From the NCBI RefSeq assembly GCF_001748145.1, contig NZ_BCQA01000001.1, positions 1,795,501 to 1,859,500 on the forward strand: DNA of 64,000 nucleotides. The letters are read 5' to 3'. This stretch comes from Bosea sp. BIWAKO-01 (GTDB taxonomy: Bacteria > Pseudomonadota > Alphaproteobacteria > Rhizobiales > Beijerinckiaceae). The translations under genes and the position numbers were made by a program. A model generated the notes under the pieces. The model did no database searches, was not told the origin of the DNA, and saw only the letters and a list, made by a program, of their open reading frames with translations. Position 1 is the stretch's first letter; every line of letters begins with the position of its first letter. Shown here piece after piece: positions 9,010 through 19,100 of the stretch.

Positions 9010-11509
9010 TCGCGTCGACGGTGCTGAGTTTGCAGCGTTGACGCAATTGCTGGCTGGACATCGGATCGATGGCGCCCGTTTTCAGGAGCCAGCCTTTGCG
9101 CGATGCCAGGCTGCACTAACCGCGTCACCGGTCCAGGCAAGCTCTCTTGATCTCGCCGTCCTGTTACGGCAGGCCCTTCGCCATGAAGAGGCGAAGCGCG
9201 GTTGGACCAGTGTCCCTGGTGCTCAGATCTCGCACATCGCTTTCGCCGCCTTCGATGCGTGGGAGACCGTCGGGCTCGAGAAGCGCGTCACCGGCGGAAA
9301 ACTGTATGTGTCGGCCAAACGGTGGAAACCCGATTGGCTGAGCGTTGATGACGATCGCGGTGTCGATGCGCTCGCCCAGGCCGAAGTGGTCCGCCGGTTT
9401 GAAGACGATATCGTCGTCTCCGGCGATCCGTTTTTAAAGGCTGTTCATCGCCCAGGCTATCGCAGCATTGGGCAGCGCGCAGCGGTACGGGCCGCGCTGA
9501 GCACGCCGCCGGGTGCCACACTGGCGATCGCGTTGGCGACAGGTGAAGGCAAAAGTCTCATCTTCCAGATCGTACAGGCCGTTGGGTTTACCGGCATGCC
9601 GGAGGCGCAGGCGCGGCGCGGCGTCACGCTTGTCATCGTGCCAACGGTCGCACTGGGCATCAATCATGAGAAGGCCGCGATTGAAACATGCGGATTGGAC
9701 GCACCGCTGAGTTATTCAAGTGGTGACCAGGATCGCAATTCGGTCCTGGTCGAACGGATCTCAGACGGTCGTCAGGCCTTGTGCTTCGCGTCACCGGAGG
9801 CTGCTTGCGGCCCGCTTCGCAGCGCTCTGGGCAAGGCGGCGGAGGGAGGGCATCTGAAGGCCCTTGTCGTTGATGAAGCGCATTTGGTCGATCAGTGGGG
9901 CTCGGGCTTTCGTACTGAATTTCAGGAACTCGGCGCGCTGCGCCAGGAGTTACTCCGAAAGGCCCAACCTGAGGCCCGCCTCCGGACCTTGCTTTTGTCC
10001 GCAACGTTGACGGACAGCTCGACCGAAACGCTGCGCATCTTCTTTGGAGAAGGCGAAGGCTTCGAGATGATCAGTGCCGTTCAACTGCGCCCGGAGCCGG
10101 ACTACTGGATCGCGCGCCCCACCAACGATGAAATCCAAACCACGCGCGTCCTTGAAGCACTGTATCATTTGCCTCGCCCTCTGGCTCTTTATGTCACCGA
10201 GGTCGAGCAAGCCATTCTGTGGCACCAGCGGTTGAAAGAGACAGGTTTCCGACGGCTTGGGCTCGTGCATGGCGACAGCAGCCAGGACATGCGGGAAAAG
10301 GTTGTCAATCAATGGCGCCACGGCGCGATCGATATTGTAGTTGGAACATCGGCATTTGGATTGGGCATCGATTACGCCCATGCTCGTTCGGTCGTACATG
10401 CTTGCGTTCCGGAAACTCTTGACCGGTTCTATCAAGAGGTCGGCCGGGCAGGACGCGATGGCCGCACCGCGATTTCTTTGATTGTGCCCGCGGCCAGCGA
10501 TTTCGCAAAGGCCGAGAGGATCAGCAGAAAATGGCTGATCGGAAAAGATCGTGGTCGCGAACGATGGGAGACCATGTTTTCTCGGAAGATCACGCTCCCG
10601 AACGGCGGCGGGTTTGCGGTACGTCTTGATGATCGGCCGGGAACGAGCGAGCGCGACATCGATATGATCGGCGATCGCAATACAGACTGGAATCTTCGCG
10701 TCCTGATGCTGATGTCGCGCGCCGGACTGATCCGGCTGCTTGGCAAACCACGTGGTTCGCTGCCTCCTGGGATGTGGATGGGGATTGAGATCCTCGATCA
10801 CGGCCATCTGGAAGCCGATCGGTGGCTCGTCGCCGTTGAACCGGTTCGTCGCCTCGCGGTCGACGCTGCCGCGCGCAATTTCGAACTGATGCAGTCCTAT
10901 CTGCGAGATGATTGCTGCGCAGCTGACACCTTCGAAGAGCTTTACGGGAAGGATCGGATCGGTCGCGTGTGCAGTCGCTGCAAAACCTGCCGCAGCGATC
11001 CCACCAAACGCAAGCCTAGCAAGCCAGTGGGAGAGCCGCGTTCACCCTGGCCAGCGGTAGCACTCGATCCCCGCCTCGCAGCGCTGCTTGGCTCAGATGG
11101 ACGCTTGCTCGTGACGTATGACCGGGAACCGTTCTCAAGATCCGACGCCCGTCGCTTTGGCGAAACAATGCGCCGGCTCCATGGCTTCGATGTTCACAAT
11201 TTCATTGTCCTTGGGTCTCCACCACTCGACATCGAACGAGGCCTCGCCTTTGCGGGACAGGCCGCTCTCTTCCTGACCACGGTCGACAGCCTGGCACAGG
11301 TCCGGCTGCCGGTTGGGCCGGAGGTGGTCCTTGTTGGTGCGGATGCCGTATTGATGACGTCAAGCTTGGAGCCAAGAGTTGGTCGCCAGCGGATCTTTAT
11401 AGCTAACAAGAAGCTGCCATCGCCCGAGACGCCGAGCCGTCGATTGGTCGATGTCTTTGGCGGAAAAACTCTGGACCTGGATGAATTTTTTGGACGCGTC
11501 GCTGCATGA
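9002..11509 (+). CDS. dpdF: DpdF, RecQ-like helicase of the Dpd system
   Basis: An 835-residue superfamily 2 helicase with RecQ-type motifs: ATGEGKSLIFQ near residue 180 (a Walker A close to RecQ's TGxGKSxxYQ), VVDEAHLVDQWG near 287, LLLSATLTD near 328, and GLGIDY...QEVGRAGRDGR near 455-485. Around residues 638-663 a cysteine cluster (DDCCAAD...CSRCKTC) resembles the RecQ zinc-binding module. Start ATG at 9002 overlaps the end of dpdE, suggesting translational coupling. By analogy with characterised Dpd loci it acts in restriction, probably unwinding or translocating on target DNA. Confidence 0.87.
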   Translation: MRDRVDGAEFAALTQLLAGHRIDGARFQEPAFARCQAALTASPVQASSLDLAVLLRQALRHEEAKRGWTSVPGAQISHIAFAAFDAWETVGLEKRVTGGKLYVSAKRWKPDWLSVDDDRGVDALAQAEVVRRFEDDIVVSGDPFLKAVHRPGYRSIGQRAAVRAALSTPPGATLAIALATGEGKSLIFQIVQAVGFTGMPEAQARRGVTLVIVPTVALGINHEKAAIETCGLDAPLSYSSGDQDRNSVLVERISDGRQALCFASPEAACGPLRSALGKAAEGGHLKALVVDEAHLVDQWGSGFRTEFQELGALRQELLRKAQPEARLRTLLLSATLTDSSTETLRIFFGEGEGFEMISAVQLRPEPDYWIARPTNDEIQTTRVLEALYHLPRPLALYVTEVEQAILWHQRLKETGFRRLGLVHGDSSQDMREKVVNQWRHGAIDIVVGTSAFGLGIDYAHARSVVHACVPETLDRFYQEVGRAGRDGRTAISLIVPAASDFAKAERISRKWLIGKDRGRERWETMFSRKITLPNGGGFAVRLDDRPGTSERDIDMIGDRNTDWNLRVLMLMSRAGLIRLLGKPRGSLPPGMWMGIEILDHGHLEADRWLVAVEPVRRLAVDAAARNFELMQSYLRDDCCAADTFEELYGKDRIGRVCSRCKTCRSDPTKRKPSKPVGEPRSPWPAVALDPRLAALLGSDGRLLVTYDREPFSRSDARRFGETMRRLHGFDVHNFIVLGSPPLDIERGLAFAGQAALFLTTVDSLAQVRLPVGPEVVLVGADAVLMTSSLEPRVGRQRIFIANKKLPSPETPSRRLVDVFGGKTLDLDEFFGRVAA

Positions 11510-12408
11510 GCATCATTACCGTGGCACCGGCCGTGCCCAATCGCATTCTGCTTCTCTTCGCATCGCTTCTCGAAAGTGAGTCTGGCGAGGACAAGGTTCG
11601 TTTTGAAGCGGCAATCACACCGCCCCCGCTTCGCAAGCGCGGCAAGGATGAGGAGGATCGGCGGACAAGCCTGTTTTCGTCTCCGATGAGGGAGGCCCGC
11701 AACCTCGGTCTCATCGAAGAGCGCGGCGAGAAGTACTTTGCACGCGCCGGCATCGTGTCGGCAGGGAAAAAATCTGCGCCGTTAGAGGACCAGTTTCGCC
11801 AGTACCTTAGGCAGGTTCTATTCGATGCGGCCCGCGCAAAGGAGGCAGATCAAAGCGATTTCGCTCCTGCGCTCACATGGTTGCTCATGCAAAATCCTTT
11901 GTCGCCGATGCCGTTTGGCGATGCCCCTCAGATCCGGATGAAAAGTCAGATCGGGGATCTAACTGAAGCGATGAGCGTCACGAACATCAACACGTTCCAA
12001 AACCTCGTATATTGGGCTCGATACCTGGGTTTTGCCACGTTGGTCGGGTCAACGCGTGGCCGGTTTGTCGTAGCCGATCCGATCGAGGCGATCCTAGCGG
12101 TCCTGCCTCAGATCTTTGCGGATCAAAATGAACTGAGATTGCACGCGTTCATGGCGGGACTCGTTGCCCATTATCCCGTCTTCGAGGGGGGCAGCTTTCG
12201 GCAGTTTGTCGAAGAGGCTGCCCTTCCCGGGTTTGGGCGAGACAGTGATCAACGGCTCTCGATTAGCACCAGTCTGGCCCTCGTGCGCCTAGAGCACAGT
12301 GGCGTTATCGCGCTGACGACAAAGTCGGATGCCGATGTGATGATCCTAGATCTTGGCGGCGAAGCCCCGCGCCGTATCAGTCATATATCGCTGGTGAGGG
12401 CGTCCTGA
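11506..12408 (+). CDS. dpdG: DpdG, Dpd restriction accessory protein
   Basis: A 300-residue protein whose start codon overlaps the dpdF stop (ATGA). No catalytic motif is visible. The N-terminal 100 residues (basic RKRGKDEEDRR followed by MREARNLGLIEERGEKYF) look like a winged-helix module, and the middle (MSVTNINTFQNLVYWARYLGF) also reads like a helix-turn-helix. Assignment to DpdG rests on size and exact position between dpdF and dpdH, as in described Dpd clusters. A DNA-binding or assembly role is an inference. Confidence 0.72.
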   Translation: MSIITVAPAVPNRILLLFASLLESESGEDKVRFEAAITPPPLRKRGKDEEDRRTSLFSSPMREARNLGLIEERGEKYFARAGIVSAGKKSAPLEDQFRQYLRQVLFDAARAKEADQSDFAPALTWLLMQNPLSPMPFGDAPQIRMKSQIGDLTEAMSVTNINTFQNLVYWARYLGFATLVGSTRGRFVVADPIEAILAVLPQIFADQNELRLHAFMAGLVAHYPVFEGGSFRQFVEEAALPGFGRDSDQRLSISTSLALVRLEHSGVIALTTKSDADVMILDLGGEAPRRISHISLVRAS

Positions 12409-15400
12409 TGCGCAACGTCGTTTGCTGGGACCCCGCAAAGGTCCGTGACATCGTCAATCCGTTTGCGGAACACATTCCTGATTCCGTTTTCCGCGCTGTA
12501 CACACGGAGTGGGAGATCCCAGTGGGGCCACCCGCTGGTACCTCCTTTCAAGCGCTTAATTTAAACGCGCTCTCTAGCGTCACCCCGCGGGCATTTCTCG
12601 AAGACTTTCTATCCTCAACACGACCCCACGCTTTGGCAGTTGTCTTAGGAACGACAGGCTCCGGAAAGTCACATCTCATCCATTGGATGCGCCTGAACAT
12701 ACCGAAAAACAGCCATCGTGTTGTGCTGGTCGTCCGCAAATCAGGGACTAGTCTACGCGCGATCGTCGAGATGATCATCGCCGAATTACCCGTCTCAGAG
12801 CGCCAGGGCTTCTTGGATACCCTAAACCGCGCTGGAGACGCGACCACAACGACCGCCGGTCAACGTCAGCGCCTCCTCAATGAACTCGCCCAGTCGATCC
12901 GAGAAGATGTCCCACGCGACAGCGGATCAGAGATTGAGCAAGAACTTATCCAGCATCTGCCCAACATATTCCAAGACCCATATATGCGCGATGCCCACTT
13001 TATGAAGGAAGGTACCATCGTTGCTGAGATCGTTGACCACGTGTTTGCGGTTTCGCAAGCAAGTGACCGCCCCGAAGGACGACGCGACTTCGCGGTGGAC
13101 GACTTGCCTCTGGGTAATACTGACTACAGAGAAGCTTCTCGCCAGGCGCGAAACGCGCTGTTGGCTATCGATACTGAGCGCAGCGTATCGCTGCCTCTCT
13201 GTGTCGATATTATTAATCGCAACTTGGACAAGGCGATCGCACGCACGCTCAGCTTTTCTGGTGATCGGATCGAAGAACTCATGGGGCGGTTGCGAGCCCA
13301 TCTGAAAACGAAAAACCTCGAACTAGTCTTGTTAATCGAGGAGTTTGCGCGCCTCCAAGGCATCGATCGGGCTCTGCTTCAAGCTATCACGCATTCTGAA
13401 GATGAGCGCTTTTGCAAAATGCGGTCTGCGCTCGCGGTGACAACGGGCTTCTTCGAAACTGTCGCGGACACCGCCTACATGCGAACGACCCATATCGTTG
13501 ATATGGATCGTTCTGCGGGGCGACCTGGCGGAAAAACAGCGACGCCCGAATCCGTCGCCAAGTTTGCCGCTCGCTATCTGAATGCTGTCCGAATTGGGCG
13601 ATCGGCGGTTGATGCGTGGCACGATGAACGTCCCACGGAACCGCCACCAAGCCGATGCGAGCGGTGTGACTTTCGAGAAACCTGCCATCCCGCCTTCGGA
13701 GAAATCGATGGCTATGGGCTATATCCCTTTACGAAAACGGCCCTGTTCAAAGCAGCGAGCCTGGCTGATCAAGGCCTTCCAGATAAGCTCAATCCTCGCA
13801 TCTTGCAGAACAACGTCCTTGTGCCGTTTTTCGATAACAGCGCCGATTCACTTGCCGCCGGCACCTTTCCGCCTGCGAGACTGTTGGAACAACTCGGCGG
13901 CAGATCCAGCCTCGACCTCGGCAGTGCCGATAAACTAAAGCGGCAGTTTCCAGAAGCAGCCGGGCGTTTGACAACCTTTCTCGAACTCTATGATGGCAGC
14001 GGCCGCTTGCGGAACATGCCCGAAGAGGTGCGGTCGGCCTTCTCTATTCCGGAGATCAGTGACGCGCAGGTGGTCGTTTCGCCGGTTGATGCCGTCTATG
14101 AGAGTCCACCGCAACCGGTGTCTGAGCGGCTCATCGAGGATCCTCAAATCACGCGGCTCAAAGATTGGGCTCGTGGTGGTGACCTCGACCAAACGCTCGC
14201 CCAGACGCTCAGAACCTCGCTGTTCTCAGCTATTTCAGAGGGAATTGATTGGGATCGCCTTGGCTTGGAGCGAACGCGATTTGCAGGCAACACCCGACCG
14301 CTCCGAACGCAAAGTATTACGTTCGAGCGCCAAACCACCGCGCGCCCGGCGGCCGTTTTGATCAAATTGGAACTGCCGGGAACTGCGGTCAGCATTGAGA
14401 GAACCGGATACGCGCTCGAAGGACTTCTGCGGGCAGGATCCGACTTTCGCTGGGATTTCCCCGATGGCATAAATATGCTCGCGGCATTTCTGGATTGCCT
14501 CGCCATCTGGACCGCAGACGTCGAAATGCAGTTGCGTGCGTTGAACAATCCTGCGCCCGACTGGTCGCCGGTGGCGGCCGCAACTGAACTTCTCGCGCTT
14601 GGCGCTGCCCTTGGAGGTCGTTTTAAGTCCGATGCCACGTACAGCGATATGGTCACGGCTTTGTTTGAAAAATGGCCGGATCCGTTGGTCGAATCAACTG
14701 ATCTTCGGCGGCTCTATCTGAGCCTCTCGACCGATCATGAAACATTCGCCGACTTTCTTCACGCTCACATCTCGGCGACAAAGGGCGGTCAGGCAGGGGC
14801 GATGATCGATGCGCGACCTGTCGTGACGGCACTCAAGCGGCTGCGCGCAGCGAAGTGGGTTCTCACCCAAAAGCCCCCTACAGATCCGGTCGGCGACTAC
14901 GCAGTGATAGCAACGGCCTACGGAAAGATCAGCAAGCAATTGGAAGAGGCTTGCCGATCAGAGCACACGCTTCGCGCAACCTGGTTGGTCGACATGGAAC
15001 GCGCATTCGGTGCGGCATCCGGTAGAGCCGCGATCGTCGTAGCTCTGTCTGAGTTGAATGATCTCGTGGTCGCGAATGGCGTGAATGCGCGCTCCCTTCA
15101 GAGTTGGCAGGAGGCGTTGGAAACGTTTCGGCGGGTTACGTTTGACGATGCGATTCAAGCATCGAAAGCGATCGTGGAAAACCCCGAGATCGTTGCCAGC
15201 TTGCCGCTTTTTGCCCGACCGCGTGTCGCAGCGATCGAGGCCGCGCGCATGTTGAGCACGCGCACAGAGGCGGTGCTCGACGAACTCGATGTGAATATAA
15301 AGACACGGCAATCCGAATTCGAGGCGAAACACGGGACGCTCGCTGATAGTCTCGAGATGATCGATCACGCGCTCGGTACGATTGCCGAAACCATCATTGC

Positions 15401-15443
15401 GATCGAAGACAATTGCGCCGCCGAGAACGATCATGCTGCTTGA
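12408..15443 (+). CDS. dpdH: DpdH, large P-loop ATPase of the Dpd system
   Basis: A 1011-residue protein with a clear Walker A (GTTGSGKSHLI) near residues 80-90 and a Walker B-like LVLLIEEFARL near 305. A cysteine motif CERCDFRETC near 416-425 may bind zinc. The long C-terminal half is helical with no recognised fold. The ATG shares a base with the dpdG stop (TGATG), indicating coupling. Known Dpd loci carry an ATP-binding protein of this size here, in the restriction set. The architecture is reminiscent of large defence ATPases; what ATP hydrolysis drives is not known from sequence. Confidence 0.82.
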   Translation: MRNVVCWDPAKVRDIVNPFAEHIPDSVFRAVHTEWEIPVGPPAGTSFQALNLNALSSVTPRAFLEDFLSSTRPHALAVVLGTTGSGKSHLIHWMRLNIPKNSHRVVLVVRKSGTSLRAIVEMIIAELPVSERQGFLDTLNRAGDATTTTAGQRQRLLNELAQSIREDVPRDSGSEIEQELIQHLPNIFQDPYMRDAHFMKEGTIVAEIVDHVFAVSQASDRPEGRRDFAVDDLPLGNTDYREASRQARNALLAIDTERSVSLPLCVDIINRNLDKAIARTLSFSGDRIEELMGRLRAHLKTKNLELVLLIEEFARLQGIDRALLQAITHSEDERFCKMRSALAVTTGFFETVADTAYMRTTHIVDMDRSAGRPGGKTATPESVAKFAARYLNAVRIGRSAVDAWHDERPTEPPPSRCERCDFRETCHPAFGEIDGYGLYPFTKTALFKAASLADQGLPDKLNPRILQNNVLVPFFDNSADSLAAGTFPPARLLEQLGGRSSLDLGSADKLKRQFPEAAGRLTTFLELYDGSGRLRNMPEEVRSAFSIPEISDAQVVVSPVDAVYESPPQPVSERLIEDPQITRLKDWARGGDLDQTLAQTLRTSLFSAISEGIDWDRLGLERTRFAGNTRPLRTQSITFERQTTARPAAVLIKLELPGTAVSIERTGYALEGLLRAGSDFRWDFPDGINMLAAFLDCLAIWTADVEMQLRALNNPAPDWSPVAAATELLALGAALGGRFKSDATYSDMVTALFEKWPDPLVESTDLRRLYLSLSTDHETFADFLHAHISATKGGQAGAMIDARPVVTALKRLRAAKWVLTQKPPTDPVGDYAVIATAYGKISKQLEEACRSEHTLRATWLVDMERAFGAASGRAAIVVALSELNDLVVANGVNARSLQSWQEALETFRRVTFDDAIQASKAIVENPEIVASLPLFARPRVAAIEAARMLSTRTEAVLDELDVNIKTRQSEFEAKHGTLADSLEMIDHALGTIAETIIAIEDNCAAENDHAA

Positions 15444-16155
15444 GAAAGCTCAGTCACTGCGCGACTCGCTGCAAAACTTTCAGCGTCTGCGCGAAAACGC
15501 GGATGAGGCGAAATCGTTTGAAACCCGCGCCACGCAATTCAACACAGTGTCTGCTTCGTTGGCGTCGCAGTGCGCCCGGCTAAAGGCACTTACCGCCGCT
15601 GGTGTCAGGGTCCCGTTCACGCCCAAGAATGCCGCCGATTTGCGCAAGAAAGCCATTGCGCTGCGGTCTGGATTCAACGCGGATCCAAAAGCACTGGACG
15701 AGGTAGATTATAACCTTAAGTACGACTTCTTGGATCGGCTTTCTGGGATCACCAAGGCCATTGGAGAAAGCCTTTTGGTGTCTTGGCAGCAGCATGTTGC
15801 AGAGAACAGCCCCGTCTTTGCCGATGATTTGATTGCAGCCCTAGCAACGATCCCAGACTACCAAGCCCCTGTCGCGCGCATTCGAGAGTGCCGCAATACC
15901 TTGGCGGGGCTCGCCCGCACTCTGCCCGCCGACTTCACTGTCGCTCTCGCTCAATTGAACGCTGCCCGTGAGGCCTACACCGTTGCGTGGGACACTATGA
16001 CGGCGGGCGGTCTTCCAGAGGCAGTCATCCGTTTCCTGAAGGCCTGCGGCCAAGACGGAGCGTCGCTAGAGTTGTTGGATGACACAGTGCTCAAGTGGTT
16101 GAGTGATCGCAAACTCAGCCATGTTTTCCGCATCCGCGTGAAGGGCAGCCGGTGA
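15433..16155 (+). CDS. dpdI: DpdI, Dpd accessory protein
   Basis: A 240-residue, largely alpha-helical protein, beginning MLLEKAQSLRDSLQNFQRL, with heptad-like stretches in the first 60 residues suggesting coiled coil. The ATG at 15433 lies inside the end of dpdH (11-bp overlap) and is preferred over an in-frame upstream ATG that would overlap far more. No catalytic residues are evident. Called DpdI from position between the P-loop gene and dpdJ. A partner or bridging subunit for DpdH or DpdJ is plausible but unproven. Confidence 0.68.
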   Translation: MLLEKAQSLRDSLQNFQRLRENADEAKSFETRATQFNTVSASLASQCARLKALTAAGVRVPFTPKNAADLRKKAIALRSGFNADPKALDEVDYNLKYDFLDRLSGITKAIGESLLVSWQQHVAENSPVFADDLIAALATIPDYQAPVARIRECRNTLAGLARTLPADFTVALAQLNAAREAYTVAWDTMTAGGLPEAVIRFLKACGQDGASLELLDDTVLKWLSDRKLSHVFRIRVKGSR

Positions 16156-19100
16156 CCGTTTCTTCCCGCGAGCTTACCCTTCTCGATCAAATCGAAACCT
16201 TGGAGATGCGGTCCCTGAGTTGGGGCTATGTCGATGGTAGCTTGGCCGAAGATGAGCTGCTCGACCTTGCTCTCGATCTCGCAGGATCGGAGGACGCCGC
16301 CGATGAGTTGATCGACCGGTTGATCAAATTGCGGCTGATCAACGAATTGCCCACCGACGGTGGCGGGCACCGCTATCGCTCCCGTTTCGCAGAAATGATG
16401 CGACTGCTCTATCGGCTGCGCCAACTGTTTGATGGCCGGCCGTGGCGGAATGCGCCGCGGTTGGTCGCTGACTTCCGCGTTGATCGGCGGCGCCGGCGTT
16501 TCCCGCGACGGGATCTATTGCCTGCAGTGCTGATTCGCCAACACGCCAATACGATCGGTGCCAGTTCCCTGCGCACTTCTCTGTGGGACGCGCTCAGTGG
16601 CGAGCCTGGTTTAGCGCTCGCAGCCTTTCAGGAGCGCTCAATCGTGCGGCTGCTGGACTCGACCGGCGACACCGGAACGATTGTAACGGCCGGGACAGGC
16701 AGCGGCAAAACGCTGGCGTTTTATCTGCCTGCGTTCATGCGGGTGGCTGAGAGGGTCGATAGCGATCATTGGGTCAAAGCGATAGCGATCTATCCCCGGA
16801 TTGAGTTGCTCAAGGATCAAATTGCAGAGGCCTATCGGCTGGCGCGGCGCACAGACACCGTGCTGCGGGCAACGGGCCGGCGCATTGTTAAAATTGGTGC
16901 CTTGTTTGGGGCAACGCCGCGACGGGCGACGCAGGACGAGGTTCGACGCCGAAGGTGGACGTTCAAACAGAATGGTTTTGTATGCCCATGGCTGCGTTGC
17001 CCTACCTGCCGCGGCAAGGGGGAACTGATCTGGCCGGCGGCCGATCTCGATGCGGCACGAGAACGCCTCGTCTGCACGGAGACAGATTGCGGGGCCGTCA
17101 TCGGTGATGACGCGCTTATTCTCACTCGCCAGAGGATTCAGAGCCAACCGCCTGATATCTTATTCACGACGACAGAGACCCTGAACCAGCGTCTTTCCGA
17201 TCAGTGGATGCGACCTGTCTTTGGCATCGGGAAAGTCGCCGCCAAGCGGCCGTTCCTGGCGCTTCTCGACGAGGTTCATACCTATGTCGGACCTAGTGGT
17301 GCCCACGCAGGTTTGGTCCTTCGGCGCTGGCGCCACCTGCTGGGCTCACCCGTCACTTTCGCCGGCTTGTCGGCGACGCTGGAGGGCGCGCAAGAGTTCT
17401 TTGCCTCGCTTACAGGGGTTCGGGTTGAGCACGTCGTCGAAGTGACTCCTTTGTCCGGCGAGATGATAGAAGAGGGCACAGAATATCAGGTTCTCCTGCG
17501 GGGAGACCCAGCATCGCGGGCCTCCCTTCTATCAACCACGATCCAGACAGCGATGCTGGTTGCGCGCTCACTTGATCCGCCGCGCATTGGCGATCCTCAT
17601 CGCCCTACCATTTCCGAGGGCACCTTTGGGCGTCGCGCGTTCCTGTTTACGGACGATCTCGATGTCACGAACAGGCTGTTTCATGATCTTCGTGATGCCG
17701 AAGCATATGACATCTATGGAAAGCCCAATCCGGGCAGGGATACGCTCGCCAGTCTCAGACGTCAGTTGCCGGGTCAAATTGACCGTGATCTTGAGGGTCA
17801 GCGGTGGCGGATGTGCGAAGACATCGGCCATCCGCTCGAGCAACGACTGCTGATTGGCCGAACGACTTCGCAAGATGCCGGTGTGAACAACGATGCAAAT
17901 GTGGTCGTTGCGACGGCCGCCCTGGAGGTGGGGTACAACGATCCCTTCGTGGGCGCGGTCATTCAACACAAGGCGCCGTTCGGGATGGCGTCGTTCGTGC
18001 AGCGCAAAGGGCGCGCCGGCCGTGATCGGATCATGCGCCCCATGACGCTGACTGTGCTCTCGGACTACGGAAGAGATCGCATCGCGTTTCAAAGCTACGA
18101 GCACCTTTTCGAACCTACGGTGCCGCAGCAATCTTTGCCAATCCACAATCTGGCGATCCTGCGCATGCAGGCGGTTTACGCGCTGTATGATTGGCTTGCT
18201 GATCGGACGAGCGGCTCGGACAAAGTGTGGATGTGGGACATTCTGAGCCATCCGCAACCGAAACCGTCCGATCCGATCCAACGCGTGCGCAAGCATGTGC
18301 AGGGGTCGCTCAGCGCCCTGGCAAAAGGCGAAGCGGACGCGGTCAGAGATCTGAAGACCCATCTTGTTGGCGCTTTGAAAATCTCTGCCGACACAGCGGA
18401 TGCGATCCTCTGGGAGGCGCCGCGCTCTCTCATCTTGGAGGCAGTACCAACGATGCTGCGGCGACTGTTTCGAGATTGGCGGTTGGCGTTTCCGACGGAT
18501 GGCCGCATCCATGACCATTATGTCGATTATCATCCATTGCCGGACTTTGCCCCGCGCAGTCTGTTCAGCGATCTCAGTCTGCCTGAGGTCAAAATCGACA
18601 TCCCGCCGGCCGACGTAAACTCAGAGCCCAAACGCGAAGAATTGCCGATCGGTCAGGCACTGTCTCACCTTGCGCCGGGGCGCGTCACACGCCGCTTCGG
18701 CCCGGAACGGGGAAAGTTGAGCCATTGGTTTCCAATTGACCCCGCAGCGCCCGTGCAAGCGATTCCGATCGCCACTTACGCGCTCGAATTTGATGCTTTC
18801 GGCGCATTTAGCGCGACGCTCAATGGCGGGACCGGCGAAGAGGTCCAGGTTTTTCGGCCTTGGCGGATTGCCCTGGCAAAGGTGACGCGTGCGGAGGCGC
18901 TGCCGAGCACAAATGCGCGGTTTGTCTGGTGCGGCGATATGGAGCCGACTGGCGAAGCGCTGACGGTGCCTTTGCCCTCGCGATCGACCTGGCACGGGAC
19001 GGTGCAGGAGATCGCCTTCCATATTCACCGCTTCAATAGCAGCGTCCGCGTTCGCCGCTTTGCCTCGACGGCTCATGGCACGTTGCGGACTCTATCGACA

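Noticed and set aside
18000..18020. Another GGGCGCGCC sequence as an alternative att site
   Set aside because: It lies inside dpdJ coding for the GRAGRD motif, and the flanks do not match the tRNA end.
17568..18533. Leftward open frame (about 320 codons) inside dpdJ
   Set aside because: Antisense to the helicase motif VI region, no motif or ribosome site; shadow.
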